DNA of 64,000 bases from Vibrio tritonius (GTDB taxonomy: Bacteria > Pseudomonadota > Gammaproteobacteria > Enterobacterales > Vibrionaceae): contig NZ_AP014636.1 in assembly GCF_001547935.1 (NCBI RefSeq), forward strand, positions 124,001-188,000, given 5' to 3'. This document shows positions 56,066 to 64,000 of the stretch, piece by piece. The notes below the pieces were generated by a model. The model saw nothing but the letters and a program-made list of their open reading frames with translations, searched no databases and was not told the DNA's origin. The position numbers were made by a program, and so were the translations under genes. How positions within the stretch are numbered: the stretch's first letter is position 1; every line of letters begins with the position of its first letter.

Positions 56066-56207
56066 ATTCAATTCACATTTTTGGCTCAGCAATGCAAAAC
56101 ATCGCTAGTGATTCTTTGAAGCGTTTCCAGTAATCACTTGCTTTCTCTTTTGCTCACTTCAGAAAATCGTCACGCTAAGGCTTTCTATTTTCTCGGAATC
56201 GTAATTT

Positions 56208-57170
56208 ATGACCACTGCTCGTTCACAGCTGATTTGCCCAGACATCACACCGTATTATCACTGTGTGTCTCGCTGTGTTCGTCGCTCGTATTTGTGTGGT
56301 GTCGATAACCTAACGGGAAAATCTTATGAGCATCGTCGAGATTGGATTGAGCAACGCATTCTTAATCTTGCCTCCATTTATTTCATTCAAATCTGCTCTT
56401 ATGCGGTGATGAGCAATCACTACCATTTGGTCGTTCGAATTGATAAAGAGGGTGCTCTTGCTTTATCTGATTTGGAAGTGGTTGAGCGCTGGCATGCTGA
56501 GCATCAACTGCCTCCAATTATTCAACGTTGGTTAGCTGGAGAGATAAAATCGGACATAGAAAAAGAGGTGTGTAATCAATTCATTAACGAATGGCGAGAG
56601 CGACTTTATTCCCTCAGTTGGTTTATGCGTGAGCTTAATTACGATATTGCGGTTCAAGCCAATAAAGAAGATCAATGTACAGGCCGGTTTTGGGAAGGGA
56701 GATTCAAATCTCAGGCACTACTCGATGAAAAAGCCTTGCTGGCAGCGATGGCGTATGTTGATTTAAATCCTATTCGAGCCAAGATGGCCGACACACCTGA
56801 GCAGTCTGACTTCACTTCAATAAAAGCCAGACTAACGAGTTTAGAGAAAGGAGACATCACCACACCATCGCTCGCCAATTTTATGGGCTACGAGCACCAG
56901 AATAAGACCCAAGGTATTCCTTTTAAGCTCAGCGACTACCTCGAGCTAGTGGACTGGCTTGGCCGACATATAAGGCCAGATAAGCCCGGTTATATCCATG
57001 ATTCTCATCCGAATATACTGATCAGGCTCTCTCTAGCGCAAAAAGACTGTTTAGCACTTTGTACCAAGCTAGAGAAAAAACCACGTGTTTGGGTAGGAAC
57101 AACAGCATGCTTACACCACGCCAAAAAGGCTCTAAACAAAAAACGGATGGTCGCGCTGCATATTGCGTAA
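56208..57170 (+). CDS. REP-associated tyrosine transposase (RAYT, Y1 family)
   Basis: A 320-residue HUH-type nuclease of the Y1 family. The histidine pair is HYH in SNHYHLVVRID near 69-79. The catalytic tyrosine is probably Y in RELNYDIA near 146. The flanks GRFWEGRFKSQ and AYVDLNPIRAKM are typical of RAYTs rather than IS200 transposases. RAYTs cut and mobilise REP-type hairpins and are usually domesticated. No IS ends flank it, but GAGTGTCC repeats do. Two hundred bases of leader precede the gene. Confidence 0.88.
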   Translation: MTTARSQLICPDITPYYHCVSRCVRRSYLCGVDNLTGKSYEHRRDWIEQRILNLASIYFIQICSYAVMSNHYHLVVRIDKEGALALSDLEVVERWHAEHQLPPIIQRWLAGEIKSDIEKEVCNQFINEWRERLYSLSWFMRELNYDIAVQANKEDQCTGRFWEGRFKSQALLDEKALLAAMAYVDLNPIRAKMADTPEQSDFTSIKARLTSLEKGDITTPSLANFMGYEHQNKTQGIPFKLSDYLELVDWLGRHIRPDKPGYIHDSHPNILIRLSLAQKDCLALCTKLEKKPRVWVGTTACLHHAKKALNKKRMVALHIA

Positions 57171-57321
57171 ATCTTAACCTTGGTGTTTTTTTATTAAATC
57201 CTTCCACTAAAATTCTTTTAGAACGATATATCGCAAATCGCATATTTCAAACCACGACAAATTAGCCTTTAGTCCTTAGTGCAAACCAGATTAGTCACCA
57301 AAGTTGAAAGCCGAGTGATGC

Positions 57322-57429
57322 TCTTTGGCAGCTTCGAGTGCTTTTAGGGACGGTGAGTGTCCTGCTAAAGTAGTTTCTTTGGCAGCTTCGAGTGCTTTTA
57401 GGGACGATGAGTGTCCTGCTAAAGTAGTT
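57322..57429. repeat. Two 54-base tandem repeats downstream of the RAYT gene
   Basis: Units at 57322-57375 and 57376-57429 are identical except for one base (GACGG/GACGA). Each contains CTTTTAGGGAC and GTCCTGCTAAAG, which can pair as an imperfect hairpin around GTGAGT. Further single cores lie at 57434-57442 and 57456-57466 (GCGAGTGTCCT). Confidence 0.75.
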
Positions 57430-57472
57430 ATAACAGTGTGTGTCCCACTAAAAAAGCGAGTGTCCTTGATAA

Positions 57473-57500
57473 AAAAGAGAACGGCTAGGCGTTCTCTTTT
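57473..57500. terminator. Terminator of the bat operon
   Basis: AAAAGAGAACG and CGTTCTCTTTT form an 11-base stem; the minus strand continues TTTTTATC. Confidence 0.8.
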
Positions 57501-57525
57501 GGTGAAGCGAATGACTAAAGGCATG

Positions 57526-59178
57526 TTATAGCGGGGGTAACGTACTATCGTCCTTTGAGAGTTTGCTTTTTTTCTTCATACGCTTTTCAATGCGACGAAT
57601 TAGAGCGAGCAGGGCTTTACCATCTAAATCAGATCCTTTATTGGAGTAGAGCGCTTGGTCGAGGGCGTTTTTCTCTTGGGTTAATTCCGCTTCCTCTTCA
57701 CTCGTTAGCGTGACCGTTTGACGCCACTGACTGAGTGCTTGGCTAATAGCAATCCCATTTTTCGCGGCAATGGCTTGCTCTAACGTCAGTGATTGCGCGC
57801 TTGCTTGCGTTGGCTTATCGTCGACCTGTTTCGCTACAGGTGTTTTACGCTTCCAATAGAAAGCTAAACCTAAAGTAGCTAGCCACAGCACCACAAATAA
57901 GCCAGTGAGGTATGGCCAGAATCCTGCATCCTGTTTAGTGACCACTTTTACCTGTGCTGGCGCGCTTGGCGCTGGATTCACAGCTGGCAGAGGCTGAGCG
58001 TTATCGCCTGGCGCAACGGAGAGAGTCAACCCGCTCAATTTGGCTGTTTGTTCTCGTTTGGCTGTGCTGTTCCACCAATTCAGTGACACGCTTGGTAGTT
58101 CTAGATTACCTGTTTTGCTTGGAATCACTACTTGCTTGAGCGTCATCACCACATCGCCATTATCCTGCGTTTTAAAGTGTGGCTTTTCTGCGTAAGTGCG
58201 CACACCAACTGGATTATTAATGATGATATCAGGCAGTTCATTTTGCGATACGCCAGACACTTCTAACGTTATCTCTCGGTTTAATGAATCGCCAACCTTA
58301 GTTTTAAAGGTGTCTTGAATGATTGGGTTACCTTGTCCATCAGTCCAACTTTGTTTCAGCGATAGATGGGATGTAGGTAGCCATACCCCTTTATAATCTT
58401 TAGGTTGTGGTTGTACATGAATTTGATAGGTTTTCGGCGTGGTTTCTACTGACACGATGCGTGTACTACCGTTGTAGTCGTTGCCGTATAAAATCGAGCC
58501 TTCAAATTTTGGTTCGCTTAAAGAGAAGGTTCCGGGCTTGGTGGCTGTAATCCGAAAGTTCTGATCCACAACAGTGACTTGCAAACCATTGAGAACCGCT
58601 TGGTACTGTTTCGGCTCGCCAGTCGATTTTAATTCCATTCCGTCGACTTTTGGTGGCTCGATGTTGGTACTTTGCAAGCGGCGTGGGTCGGTTTTGACGA
58701 TCAAACGGGCTTTAAGTAGAGCAGCTTCTTTCGGATAAAGCGTAGTTTTATCCAGATGGCTGGTGACTTCCACCAGATCTTTTGTTGCTGGAGCATTAGT
58801 GTCCTTTTGCACTTGCAAAGCAATGGCCTGTGTTTTGTCGCCATTAAGCGTAAAGCTAGGGATGGTAATTATTCCGGTATGCTTAGCCGCTAAAGAGACA
58901 GTCCATTGTGCGGTGGCCGAACGAGACCCATTGATGATACTGACTGATGTACTAAAGCTTGGCTGGCCCATCACAAAGTCTTTTTTAAGAACAGAGAAAT
59001 CGAGATCTCCCGATGAGGCTTTACCGTCTGTAGTGACTTCTAACTGAAACACTTCATTTTGCACGACACGGTTTTTACTGACCGTCGCATAAAAGTTGTC
59101 GGCGAATGCATTCACACTGAGCAATGTCAGGGCGAGTAGCGATAACGTCCGAATTAAATGAGAAAAGAGAAATTTCAT
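57526..59178 (-). CDS. batD: BatD-like membrane protein
   Basis: A 550-residue protein with a signal peptide (MKFLFSHLIRTLSLLALTLLS), a large extracytoplasmic beta-rich part, and one membrane helix near 430 (FWPYLTGLFVVLWLATLGLAFYW). The start NFYATVSKNRVVQNEVFQLE and the conserved ITIPSFTL are BatD hallmarks. The cytosolic tail is charged and ends SKLSKDDSTLPPL. In Bacteroides the Bat proteins support oxidative-stress tolerance; the function is not settled. The ATG at 59178 begins two bases after the batB stop. Confidence 0.82.
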   Translation of the reverse strand: MKFLFSHLIRTLSLLALTLLSVNAFADNFYATVSKNRVVQNEVFQLEVTTDGKASSGDLDFSVLKKDFVMGQPSFSTSVSIINGSRSATAQWTVSLAAKHTGIITIPSFTLNGDKTQAIALQVQKDTNAPATKDLVEVTSHLDKTTLYPKEAALLKARLIVKTDPRRLQSTNIEPPKVDGMELKSTGEPKQYQAVLNGLQVTVVDQNFRITATKPGTFSLSEPKFEGSILYGNDYNGSTRIVSVETTPKTYQIHVQPQPKDYKGVWLPTSHLSLKQSWTDGQGNPIIQDTFKTKVGDSLNREITLEVSGVSQNELPDIIINNPVGVRTYAEKPHFKTQDNGDVVMTLKQVVIPSKTGNLELPSVSLNWWNSTAKREQTAKLSGLTLSVAPGDNAQPLPAVNPAPSAPAQVKVVTKQDAGFWPYLTGLFVVLWLATLGLAFYWKRKTPVAKQVDDKPTQASAQSLTLEQAIAAKNGIAISQALSQWRQTVTLTSEEEAELTQEKNALDQALYSNKGSDLDGKALLALIRRIEKRMKKKSKLSKDDSTLPPL

Positions 59179-59180
59179 AA

Positions 59181-61106
59181 TTACCACTTCTTACCTTGCG
59201 TATCGGTTTCACCTTGGTCTTGAGCTTGCAAATAAAGTTGAGCACGCAGTAGCTGACTCGGATCGCGCACGCTTTCAACTTGATCCAATTTACGCAGTTC
59301 CGGATCGACCTCTTTTGCAGAGCTGTTTTGTGCGACGTTTGCTTGAGCTTGCTGCTTTCCGCCATTTGGTTTAGCCCCGTCTTGCGCCGTTTGTGGCGAA
59401 GGGATGGCTTGTTGGTTACTGCCTTGTTTATCTGCGCTGTTTTGCTTGTTATTACCGTGATTTTTTGCGTCTTTATCTGCAGACTTTTGGCCCTTATTGG
59501 CCTGTTTTTGCTTTACCTGACCAGACTTCGGATTTTTTTTGGTTTGGTCGCCTCCCTGCTTATCCGCCTGAGACGTGTTATTGCCTTGAGCGGAAGAGGA
59601 TTGGTTTTGAGTTCCTTGCTTATTACCGTGGTTGTTATTTTCGCCTTTGTCAGATTGCTTTTGGTTTTGTTGCGAATGTTTGTCACCTTGTTGCTCATTC
59701 GGTTTTGATGAGTTGTTTTTCGATGACGATTGATTATTTTTCTGCTGTTGCTGTTGCTGTTGCTGTTGCTTTTTAGCTTGTTTTACCACTTGCAAATTAT
59801 GTTTTGCGTCAGCGTTGTTTGGGTCGTCTTTTAAGATCGATTCATACAGCTCTTGCGCCTTATCTAGCTGTTTGGCTTGGGCATAAGCATTGGCAAGATT
59901 ATAGTGAGTGTCCTCGTCCGGGTTTTCTACTTGAGATAACGCGTCGATGGCACCTTGATAATCGCCGGCTTGATAACGAGCTGCACCAAGCCATTTGGGA
60001 TCTTTAAACTTCTGGGCAGCGCCATTGTAATCTTTATTTTGATAGGCTTGATAGCCTTCTTGATCCGGCGTTAGCCATGGGGAAGCATAGGCGTGATTTG
60101 GGGCGAGCGTAGGCAGCGCCATAGCGATAAAGATAAACAGTACCCCGCGACGAAACAATAACAGAGCGAACAGCAGGATTGGAAACAGAAGCCAATAGCC
60201 ATTGTTGATGCGTTCGGTGACCGTTTTTGTACCGTTCTTTCCTTGAATGGCTTGAACCGCTTTAGTGGCGCTCAGTAGGGTCGATACATCTTGCTCATCA
60301 CCACGATAAGGAACAAAAACACCGCCTAAATCTTGTGTAAGCGTACGCATGGTATTGAAATCCACTTTTGCTACGATGGTGTCGCCTTGCCCATCTTTCA
60401 TCAACGAACCATCACTTAACTGAATAGGCGCGCCTTGTGGGGTTCCCATCGCTAGCACCATGAGTTTCCAGTGTGTCCCTTTAAGCAGAGAGACTAACTG
60501 CGCACTTTGGTTTTCATCTATGTCATCAGTGAGCAGTACAATATCGCCTTTACCCATTCTCGCATTGGTCATCATTTCGATGGCTTTTTTTACACCTGCA
60601 ACCACGTTAGCCCCTGGGGTTGGCATGATTTGTGGTGCTAGGTTAGGCACTAAATTAGCGATGGTTGCACTGTCACTGGTCAGCGGGCTAACGGTGTAAG
60701 CTCCGCCCGCAAATGCGACTAAACCGGTATAGCCATCTCGCCAGCCTTTGAGTAAATCAAGGGCTTTGTAGCGCTGTTGGGTTAAGCGGTTTGGGGAGAT
60801 ATCGGTAGCATATTGTGACATCGACATATCCATTACCAAAACACGAGCACTCCCGTTGCTGTAGGTTGGGCGCGCTTGTTTTTGTATGCTTGGGCCTGCT
60901 AGAGCGACGGCAGCTAACGTCCAAACTAAAGCCAATAGTGAGAGAGTACGACTGCGTTTACGCTGCACTCCTAATCCCATCGCCTGAGCAAGATGGGGGG
61001 CAATTAACGTCTGTTGATGTCGACTTAAACTAAGCCATAGTAATACCAATCCCAGTGGCAATAAGGTCAGTAGCCAGTAAGGAGAGAGAAAAACAAAATC
61101 AGACAT
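59181..61106 (-). CDS. batB: BatB/BatC fusion: VWA domain, TPR and low-complexity tail
   Basis: A 641-residue membrane protein. Two N-terminal helices precede a von Willebrand A domain with the metal site DMSMS near residue 92 and a TDD near 195. A membrane helix near 310, then TPR-like repeats around 370-440 (DYNGAAQKF, DKAQELYESILKDDPNNADA), and then a long Q/N/K/S-rich low-complexity tail ending in DPELRKLDQVESVRDPS. Fusing the BatB VWA with the BatC-type TPR part is common in Gammaproteobacteria. It probably scaffolds complexes on the inner membrane. Overlaps batA by eight bases. Confidence 0.85.
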   Translation of the reverse strand: MSDFVFLSPYWLLTLLPLGLVLLWLSLSRHQQTLIAPHLAQAMGLGVQRKRSRTLSLLALVWTLAAVALAGPSIQKQARPTYSNGSARVLVMDMSMSQYATDISPNRLTQQRYKALDLLKGWRDGYTGLVAFAGGAYTVSPLTSDSATIANLVPNLAPQIMPTPGANVVAGVKKAIEMMTNARMGKGDIVLLTDDIDENQSAQLVSLLKGTHWKLMVLAMGTPQGAPIQLSDGSLMKDGQGDTIVAKVDFNTMRTLTQDLGGVFVPYRGDEQDVSTLLSATKAVQAIQGKNGTKTVTERINNGYWLLFPILLFALLLFRRGVLFIFIAMALPTLAPNHAYASPWLTPDQEGYQAYQNKDYNGAAQKFKDPKWLGAARYQAGDYQGAIDALSQVENPDEDTHYNLANAYAQAKQLDKAQELYESILKDDPNNADAKHNLQVVKQAKKQQQQQQQQQKNNQSSSKNNSSKPNEQQGDKHSQQNQKQSDKGENNNHGNKQGTQNQSSSAQGNNTSQADKQGGDQTKKNPKSGQVKQKQANKGQKSADKDAKNHGNNKQNSADKQGSNQQAIPSPQTAQDGAKPNGGKQQAQANVAQNSSAKEVDPELRKLDQVESVRDPSQLLRAQLYLQAQDQGETDTQGKKW

Positions 61107-62076
61107 GATTTCTCCTAACGATAAACAGAACCACAGAAAGAACTAAAGCGATGGTAAGGGGCAAACCAAACCACTCTGTTTGTGGACGCCAAGTCTGGCT
61201 GGCTTTTTCTACGGGCTGTAACTGGTTAATGGTGTCGTAGATGTTGGCTAAGTCCTTGGCATCACGGGCTCGGAAATAGCGACCACCGGTCATTTTGGCT
61301 ATGGCCGTTAAGGTTTTTTCATCTAGATCTTTTGCGGTATTGACTCGTTGTGAACCAAAAAAGTTGCGCACGACCATTTCACCAGCACCAACACCAATGG
61401 TGTAAATGGTGGTGTGGTATTTTTTGGCAATTTTAGCCGCTTCGATGGGGTCCATAACACCAGAGTTATTACTGCCATCACTAAGTAGAATCATCACTCG
61501 CTGTGGTGCATCGCCATCAATAAAGTTTTTGGTGGCAAGACCAATACCTTCACCTATCGCCGTTTGCGTGCCAATCAGTTTGAGTACTGCATGATTGACT
61601 TGTTCTTCCACCGTGTGAAGGTCGAAGGTTAATGGTGTTTGCAAGTAGGCGTGATCAGCAAAATAGATCAAACCGAGCCGGTCGCCTTTTCGTTTAGCAA
61701 CAAACTCTTTGAGGACCTGTTTTACAGCCGTTAAGCGATCGATAAAATCATCCCCTTGTTGCATGTCTTTTTGACTCATGGAGTAAGATAAATCGACCAC
61801 TAGCATCATATCGCGATGTTTTGGCGAGACATTTACCGGTGCGCCATACCATACTGGACGAGCCAAAGCGGTGACCAGAAAAACCCAAGTCGCAACCGCC
61901 AGCACTTTGGCGAACATGTTCGTCGGTGCTGCGATAGCTGGTTGAGTTGGGAGGTAGGGCAGTGAAATCGCTGCTTTTGATTTTACCGAAGGTGCAAATT
62001 TAAATACGAGTAACGGAAGTGGTAGTAGGCAAAATGCCCACCACCAAACAAATTCAATGTTTGCCAACGCTGACAT
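61099..62076 (-). CDS. batA: BatA-like VWA domain protein
   Basis: A 325-residue protein with two membrane helices at the N-terminus (WWWAFCLLPLPLLVFKF and the VATWVFLVTALARPVW segment), a VWA domain with DLSYS near residue 92 and LSDGSNNSG near 193, and a last helix near 304 (LPLTIALVLSVVLFIVRR). It forms a membrane complex with BatB. The ATG at 62076 is inside the end of the DUF4381 gene, overlapping it by 23 bases. The start 10 codons upstream is possible but unlikely. Confidence 0.85.
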   Translation of the reverse strand: MSALANIEFVWWWAFCLLPLPLLVFKFAPSVKSKAAISLPYLPTQPAIAAPTNMFAKVLAVATWVFLVTALARPVWYGAPVNVSPKHRDMMLVVDLSYSMSQKDMQQGDDFIDRLTAVKQVLKEFVAKRKGDRLGLIYFADHAYLQTPLTFDLHTVEEQVNHAVLKLIGTQTAIGEGIGLATKNFIDGDAPQRVMILLSDGSNNSGVMDPIEAAKIAKKYHTTIYTIGVGAGEMVVRNFFGSQRVNTAKDLDEKTLTAIAKMTGGRYFRARDAKDLANIYDTINQLQPVEKASQTWRPQTEWFGLPLTIALVLSVVLFIVRRNHV

Positions 62077-62542
62077 GTCTCCTTTTCTTTGGCGGCAAAG
62101 CATCATTGATCCACTGATAACAATCTTCTACTAATGCTTTAGTATCCACAGCGGACTGTTTTTTATAGAGTGCTTGCTGCCATTGAGTTTCGTTGGGGAC
62201 GAACAGAGGTCGCCCGATTTGGTCATCTAAAAAGGCATACCACTCTTTTCCAGTAAGGTGTGCAATATCTTCGCGAGGGTAGTAGCACAAAGCAGCTTGG
62301 CGTAGCAGTTCAATGGCAGACGAAGGCGTTTGAATGCCTAACGATGGAGTCAGTAAGCGCAAAGCCGTTTTCTTAGGCGCAAGACGCTTACGTTTCCAGC
62401 GAATAACCAAAACCACAATAACTACGAAAGCCACGATACTGGCGGCGGTTGCCCACCATCCCCAAGCTAGGGGCACCCACGACGGTACATCGGGTAGATG
62501 TAAATCACTGAGTTGTAATGGTGCTGATGATGATTCCTGCAT
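62054..62542 (-). CDS. DUF4381 membrane protein of the Bat operon
   Basis: A 162-residue protein with a proline-rich start (LQLSDLHLPDVPSWVPLAWGW), one membrane helix (WATAASIVAFVVIVVLVIRW) and a cytosolic region ALRLLTPSLG. LIxxLR-type and LLRQAALCYYPREDIAHLTG fit DUF4381 proteins that sit between DUF58 and BatA. Function unknown. The ATG at 62542 lies six bases after the DUF58 stop. Confidence 0.8.
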   Translation of the reverse strand: MQESSSAPLQLSDLHLPDVPSWVPLAWGWWATAASIVAFVVIVVLVIRWKRKRLAPKKTALRLLTPSLGIQTPSSAIELLRQAALCYYPREDIAHLTGKEWYAFLDDQIGRPLFVPNETQWQQALYKKQSAVDTKALVEDCYQWINDALPPKKRRHVSVGKH

Positions 62543-62547
62543 AGTAT

Positions 62548-63465
62548 TTATCCGGCTAGTTGTTGTAGCAAAGGACTGTCGCTCGATAGAGCGTGATAAT
62601 CCATTTTCATTGACTGACACAATAATTCTAGTTTTTCTTTATGAGATTCAAAGGCTTTTTTGATCCCATTCCGAGTACTATTTAACGAAAAGTTGAGCCA
62701 ACGCTCGTCTTTTTGGTCTGTCACCAGCTCGGTACCACGAAAAAGAGTGTTCCCTTGCTCTAGCGGGTCATAAATATGAATGAGGCGGACTCGATTCCTC
62801 CGGTGCAATTGATTAAATAATGGTTTTAGCTCGGTACGATAGCGAATAAAGTCACTGATCAATACCACTTCGCTTCCTTTGGGGCACAGACGGTTGAGAG
62901 CGACAAAGGCTTGCTTCATGTCACGCTGTTCCGGTGGCGTTTGACCGCTCAGCAGCTCTTTTTGCAAAGCTACTAATTGCGCAAGAATCGTTAATGGGCC
63001 TTTGGTCCGGCTGGTGGGTTTGAGCTCCACCAGTTTGTAGCCTGTATCAATCACAGCACCAATACGATCTTTCTGTGCAATTGCTAGCCAACTTAGCAAC
63101 GAAGCCAAGTGGGCAGCCTGTACGGATTTAAATAACAACGTCGAACCAAATTGCATGCTGGCACTTAGGTCGATATAGAGCACAACAGGCTTTTCACGTT
63201 CTTCCGTGAACAGCTTAGTGTGAGGTTTCCCTGTGCGTGCAGTCACCCGCCAATCAATAGTACGAATGTCATCGCCTGGCTGATATTGGCGCACTTCGGC
63301 AAAATCCATGCCTCGTCCAAGTTGTCGGCTTTGATGCTGCCCAAGCATTTGTGACCACAAGCTCTTTGCTGGTGGTAACCACTTCGCTGTATGTTGTTGG
63401 TAAGGAAGCAGCTCATCGAGACACAAATGCACACCATCGGCGTGAGTCGGTAGTGAGTAGTTCAT
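62548..63465 (-). CDS. DUF58 protein of the Bat operon
   Basis: A 305-residue protein. GMDFAEVRQYQPGDDIRTID and WRVTARTGKPHTKLF form the DUF58 core near 52-85, and VLYIDLSASM near 93 is a VWA-like metal motif. It lacks membrane helices and probably acts at the membrane with MoxR and Bat proteins. The start lies nine bases after the MoxR stop. Function in stress or envelope assembly is inferred. Confidence 0.85.
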   Translation of the reverse strand: MNYSLPTHADGVHLCLDELLPYQQHTAKWLPPAKSLWSQMLGQHQSRQLGRGMDFAEVRQYQPGDDIRTIDWRVTARTGKPHTKLFTEEREKPVVLYIDLSASMQFGSTLLFKSVQAAHLASLLSWLAIAQKDRIGAVIDTGYKLVELKPTSRTKGPLTILAQLVALQKELLSGQTPPEQRDMKQAFVALNRLCPKGSEVVLISDFIRYRTELKPLFNQLHRRNRVRLIHIYDPLEQGNTLFRGTELVTDQKDERWLNFSLNSTRNGIKKAFESHKEKLELLCQSMKMDYHALSSDSPLLQQLAG

Positions 63466-63474
63466 TGTTACTCC

Positions 63475-64000
63475 TTACGCGCTACCTACCAATGAGAGTA
63501 AATGAGCAATAACTTGATTGGGATGAACATTCTCTGCTTGCGCTTGGTATGAAAGCAATAAGCGATGGCGCAGTACCGGGAAGATCATGGTTTGAATATC
63601 TTCAGGACTCACAAAATCACGCCCATTTAGCCAAGCATGAGCACGGGCGCAACGGTCAAGTGCGATGGTCGCTCGTGGGCTAACCCCCATCTCTAACCAC
63701 TCTGCTAATTTCGCATCGTATTGGGCTGGTTTACGTGTGGCCATGATGAGACGAATTAAATAGTTTTCAATGGCTTCAGCCATATGAACATTCAATACTT
63801 CTTGGCGCGCAGCAAAAATCGCATCTTGTGAAATGCGCGGTTTTTCTTGTGCTGTTTGGCCTTTCGCTTCGCCACGGTTTAAACGCAAAATGGCGAGTTC
63901 GTGTTCTGCATCGGGATAATCGACATCAAGATGGAGTAAGAAACGGTCTAATTGTGCTTCAGGAAGTGGATAAGTTCCTTCTTGTTCAATCGGGTTTTGT
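63475..64000 (-). CDS. MoxR-family AAA+ ATPase, C-terminal part
   Basis: The frame is open to the right edge, so about 175 C-terminal residues are present. [20 protein letters not shown] is the typical region after Walker B, and the lid domain follows with [10 protein letters not shown] and [18 protein letters not shown]. MoxR ATPases work as chaperones with VWA-domain proteins. It is the first gene of the Bat operon visible here and continues upstream out of the window. Confidence 0.88.
   Translation of the reverse strand, partial: QNPIEQEGTYPLPEAQLDRFLLHLDVDYPDAEHELAILRLNRGEAKGQTAQEKPRISQDAIFAARQEVLNVHMAEAIENYLIRLIMATRKPAQYDAKLAEWLEMGVSPRATIALDRCARAHAWLNGRDFVSPEDIQTMIFPVLRHRLLLSYQAQAENVHPNQVIAHLLSLVGSA

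Noticed and set aside
57291..57524. 77-residue minus-strand frame with repeated LAGHS-SLKALEAAKE
   Set aside because: It is the translation of the 54-base RAYT repeats, has no start context and is not a gene.
59280..59776. Plus-strand frames opposite batB
   Set aside because: They are shadows of the low-complexity tail on the other strand.

Overview
The window reads as chromosomal DNA of a gammaproteobacterium, most likely a Vibrio. The Hcp protein at 45.0 kb looks like the Hcp of Vibrio cholerae almost throughout (judged from memory, not by alignment). Most other proteins, the sigma-54 site before hcp, and a RAYT with GAGTGTCC repeats fit the same group. Base composition is moderate, with AT-rich stretches at 7.7-7.9 kb and 46.1-47.1 kb. 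No rRNA, tRNA, CRISPR array, prophage or complete insertion sequence was seen.

Region by region: (1) 0-1.6 kb is the end of a cyanide-insensitive bd quinol oxidase operon (cioA, cioB and a DUF2474 small subunit). (2) 1.7-4.2 kb holds a cysI-type sulfite reductase hemoprotein without cysJ or cysH, coupled to a glutamine-amidotransferase-like protein that lacks the catalytic cysteine. (3) 4.4-7.7 kb has a MetE-like methyltransferase behind MetR- and MetJ-type sites, an EamA exporter, a YbaK-type deacylase and the 3' stump of an amidohydrolase gene. (4) 7.8-22.1 kb is a compact nitrate respiration and ammonification block: nirBD, narK, narGHJI and, on the opposite strand, narX-narL. FNR-type boxes and NarL heptamers precede nirB, narK and narG, so the block carries both its enzymes and its own sensor. 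(5) 22.2-27.8 kb has two small NAD(P)-dependent oxidoreductases, a LysR regulator, a PTH2-like protein and the RNA helicase RhlE. (6) 28.1-32.0 kb is a FecCD-type ABC importer followed by a secreted prephenate-dehydratase-like protein. (7) 32-39 kb carries a DUF2750 protein, a lactonase-like propeller, a LacI regulator with a 6-phospho-beta-glucosidase, and a MalY-type lyase. (8) 39.2-44.7 kb is an HscC chaperone with a giant J-domain membrane protein and a DUF1266 protein, the same content as the E. coli ybeR-hscC region. (9) 45.0-47.1 kb has a lone hcp gene of the type VI secretion system, a MITE-like element and an AT-rich gene-poor stretch. (10) 47.1-49.6 kb is a yneJ/sad-like pair. (11) 49.7-55.5 kb has a Sua5-type tRNA-modification gene and the dabB-dabA bicarbonate uptake pair with a divergent LysR gene. 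(12) 55.5-57.5 kb has an L,D-transpeptidase and a RAYT flanked by its repeats. (13) 57.5-64.0 kb is a Bat operon (moxR, DUF58, DUF4381, batA, batB, batD) running off the right edge.

How they work together: quinol is oxidised either by the bd oxidase with oxygen or by NarGHI with nitrate. NarK exchanges nitrate and nitrite, NirBD reduces nitrite to ammonium, and NarX/NarL with FNR choose between them. The FecCD-type importer could supply a metal, possibly molybdate for NarG, but this is inference only. No wholly new system was proven. The best candidates are the secreted prephenate-dehydratase-like protein tied to an ABC importer, the orphan cysI with a dead amidotransferase, the HscC/J-protein/DUF1266 module, the MITE-like element and the RAYT repeat locus.
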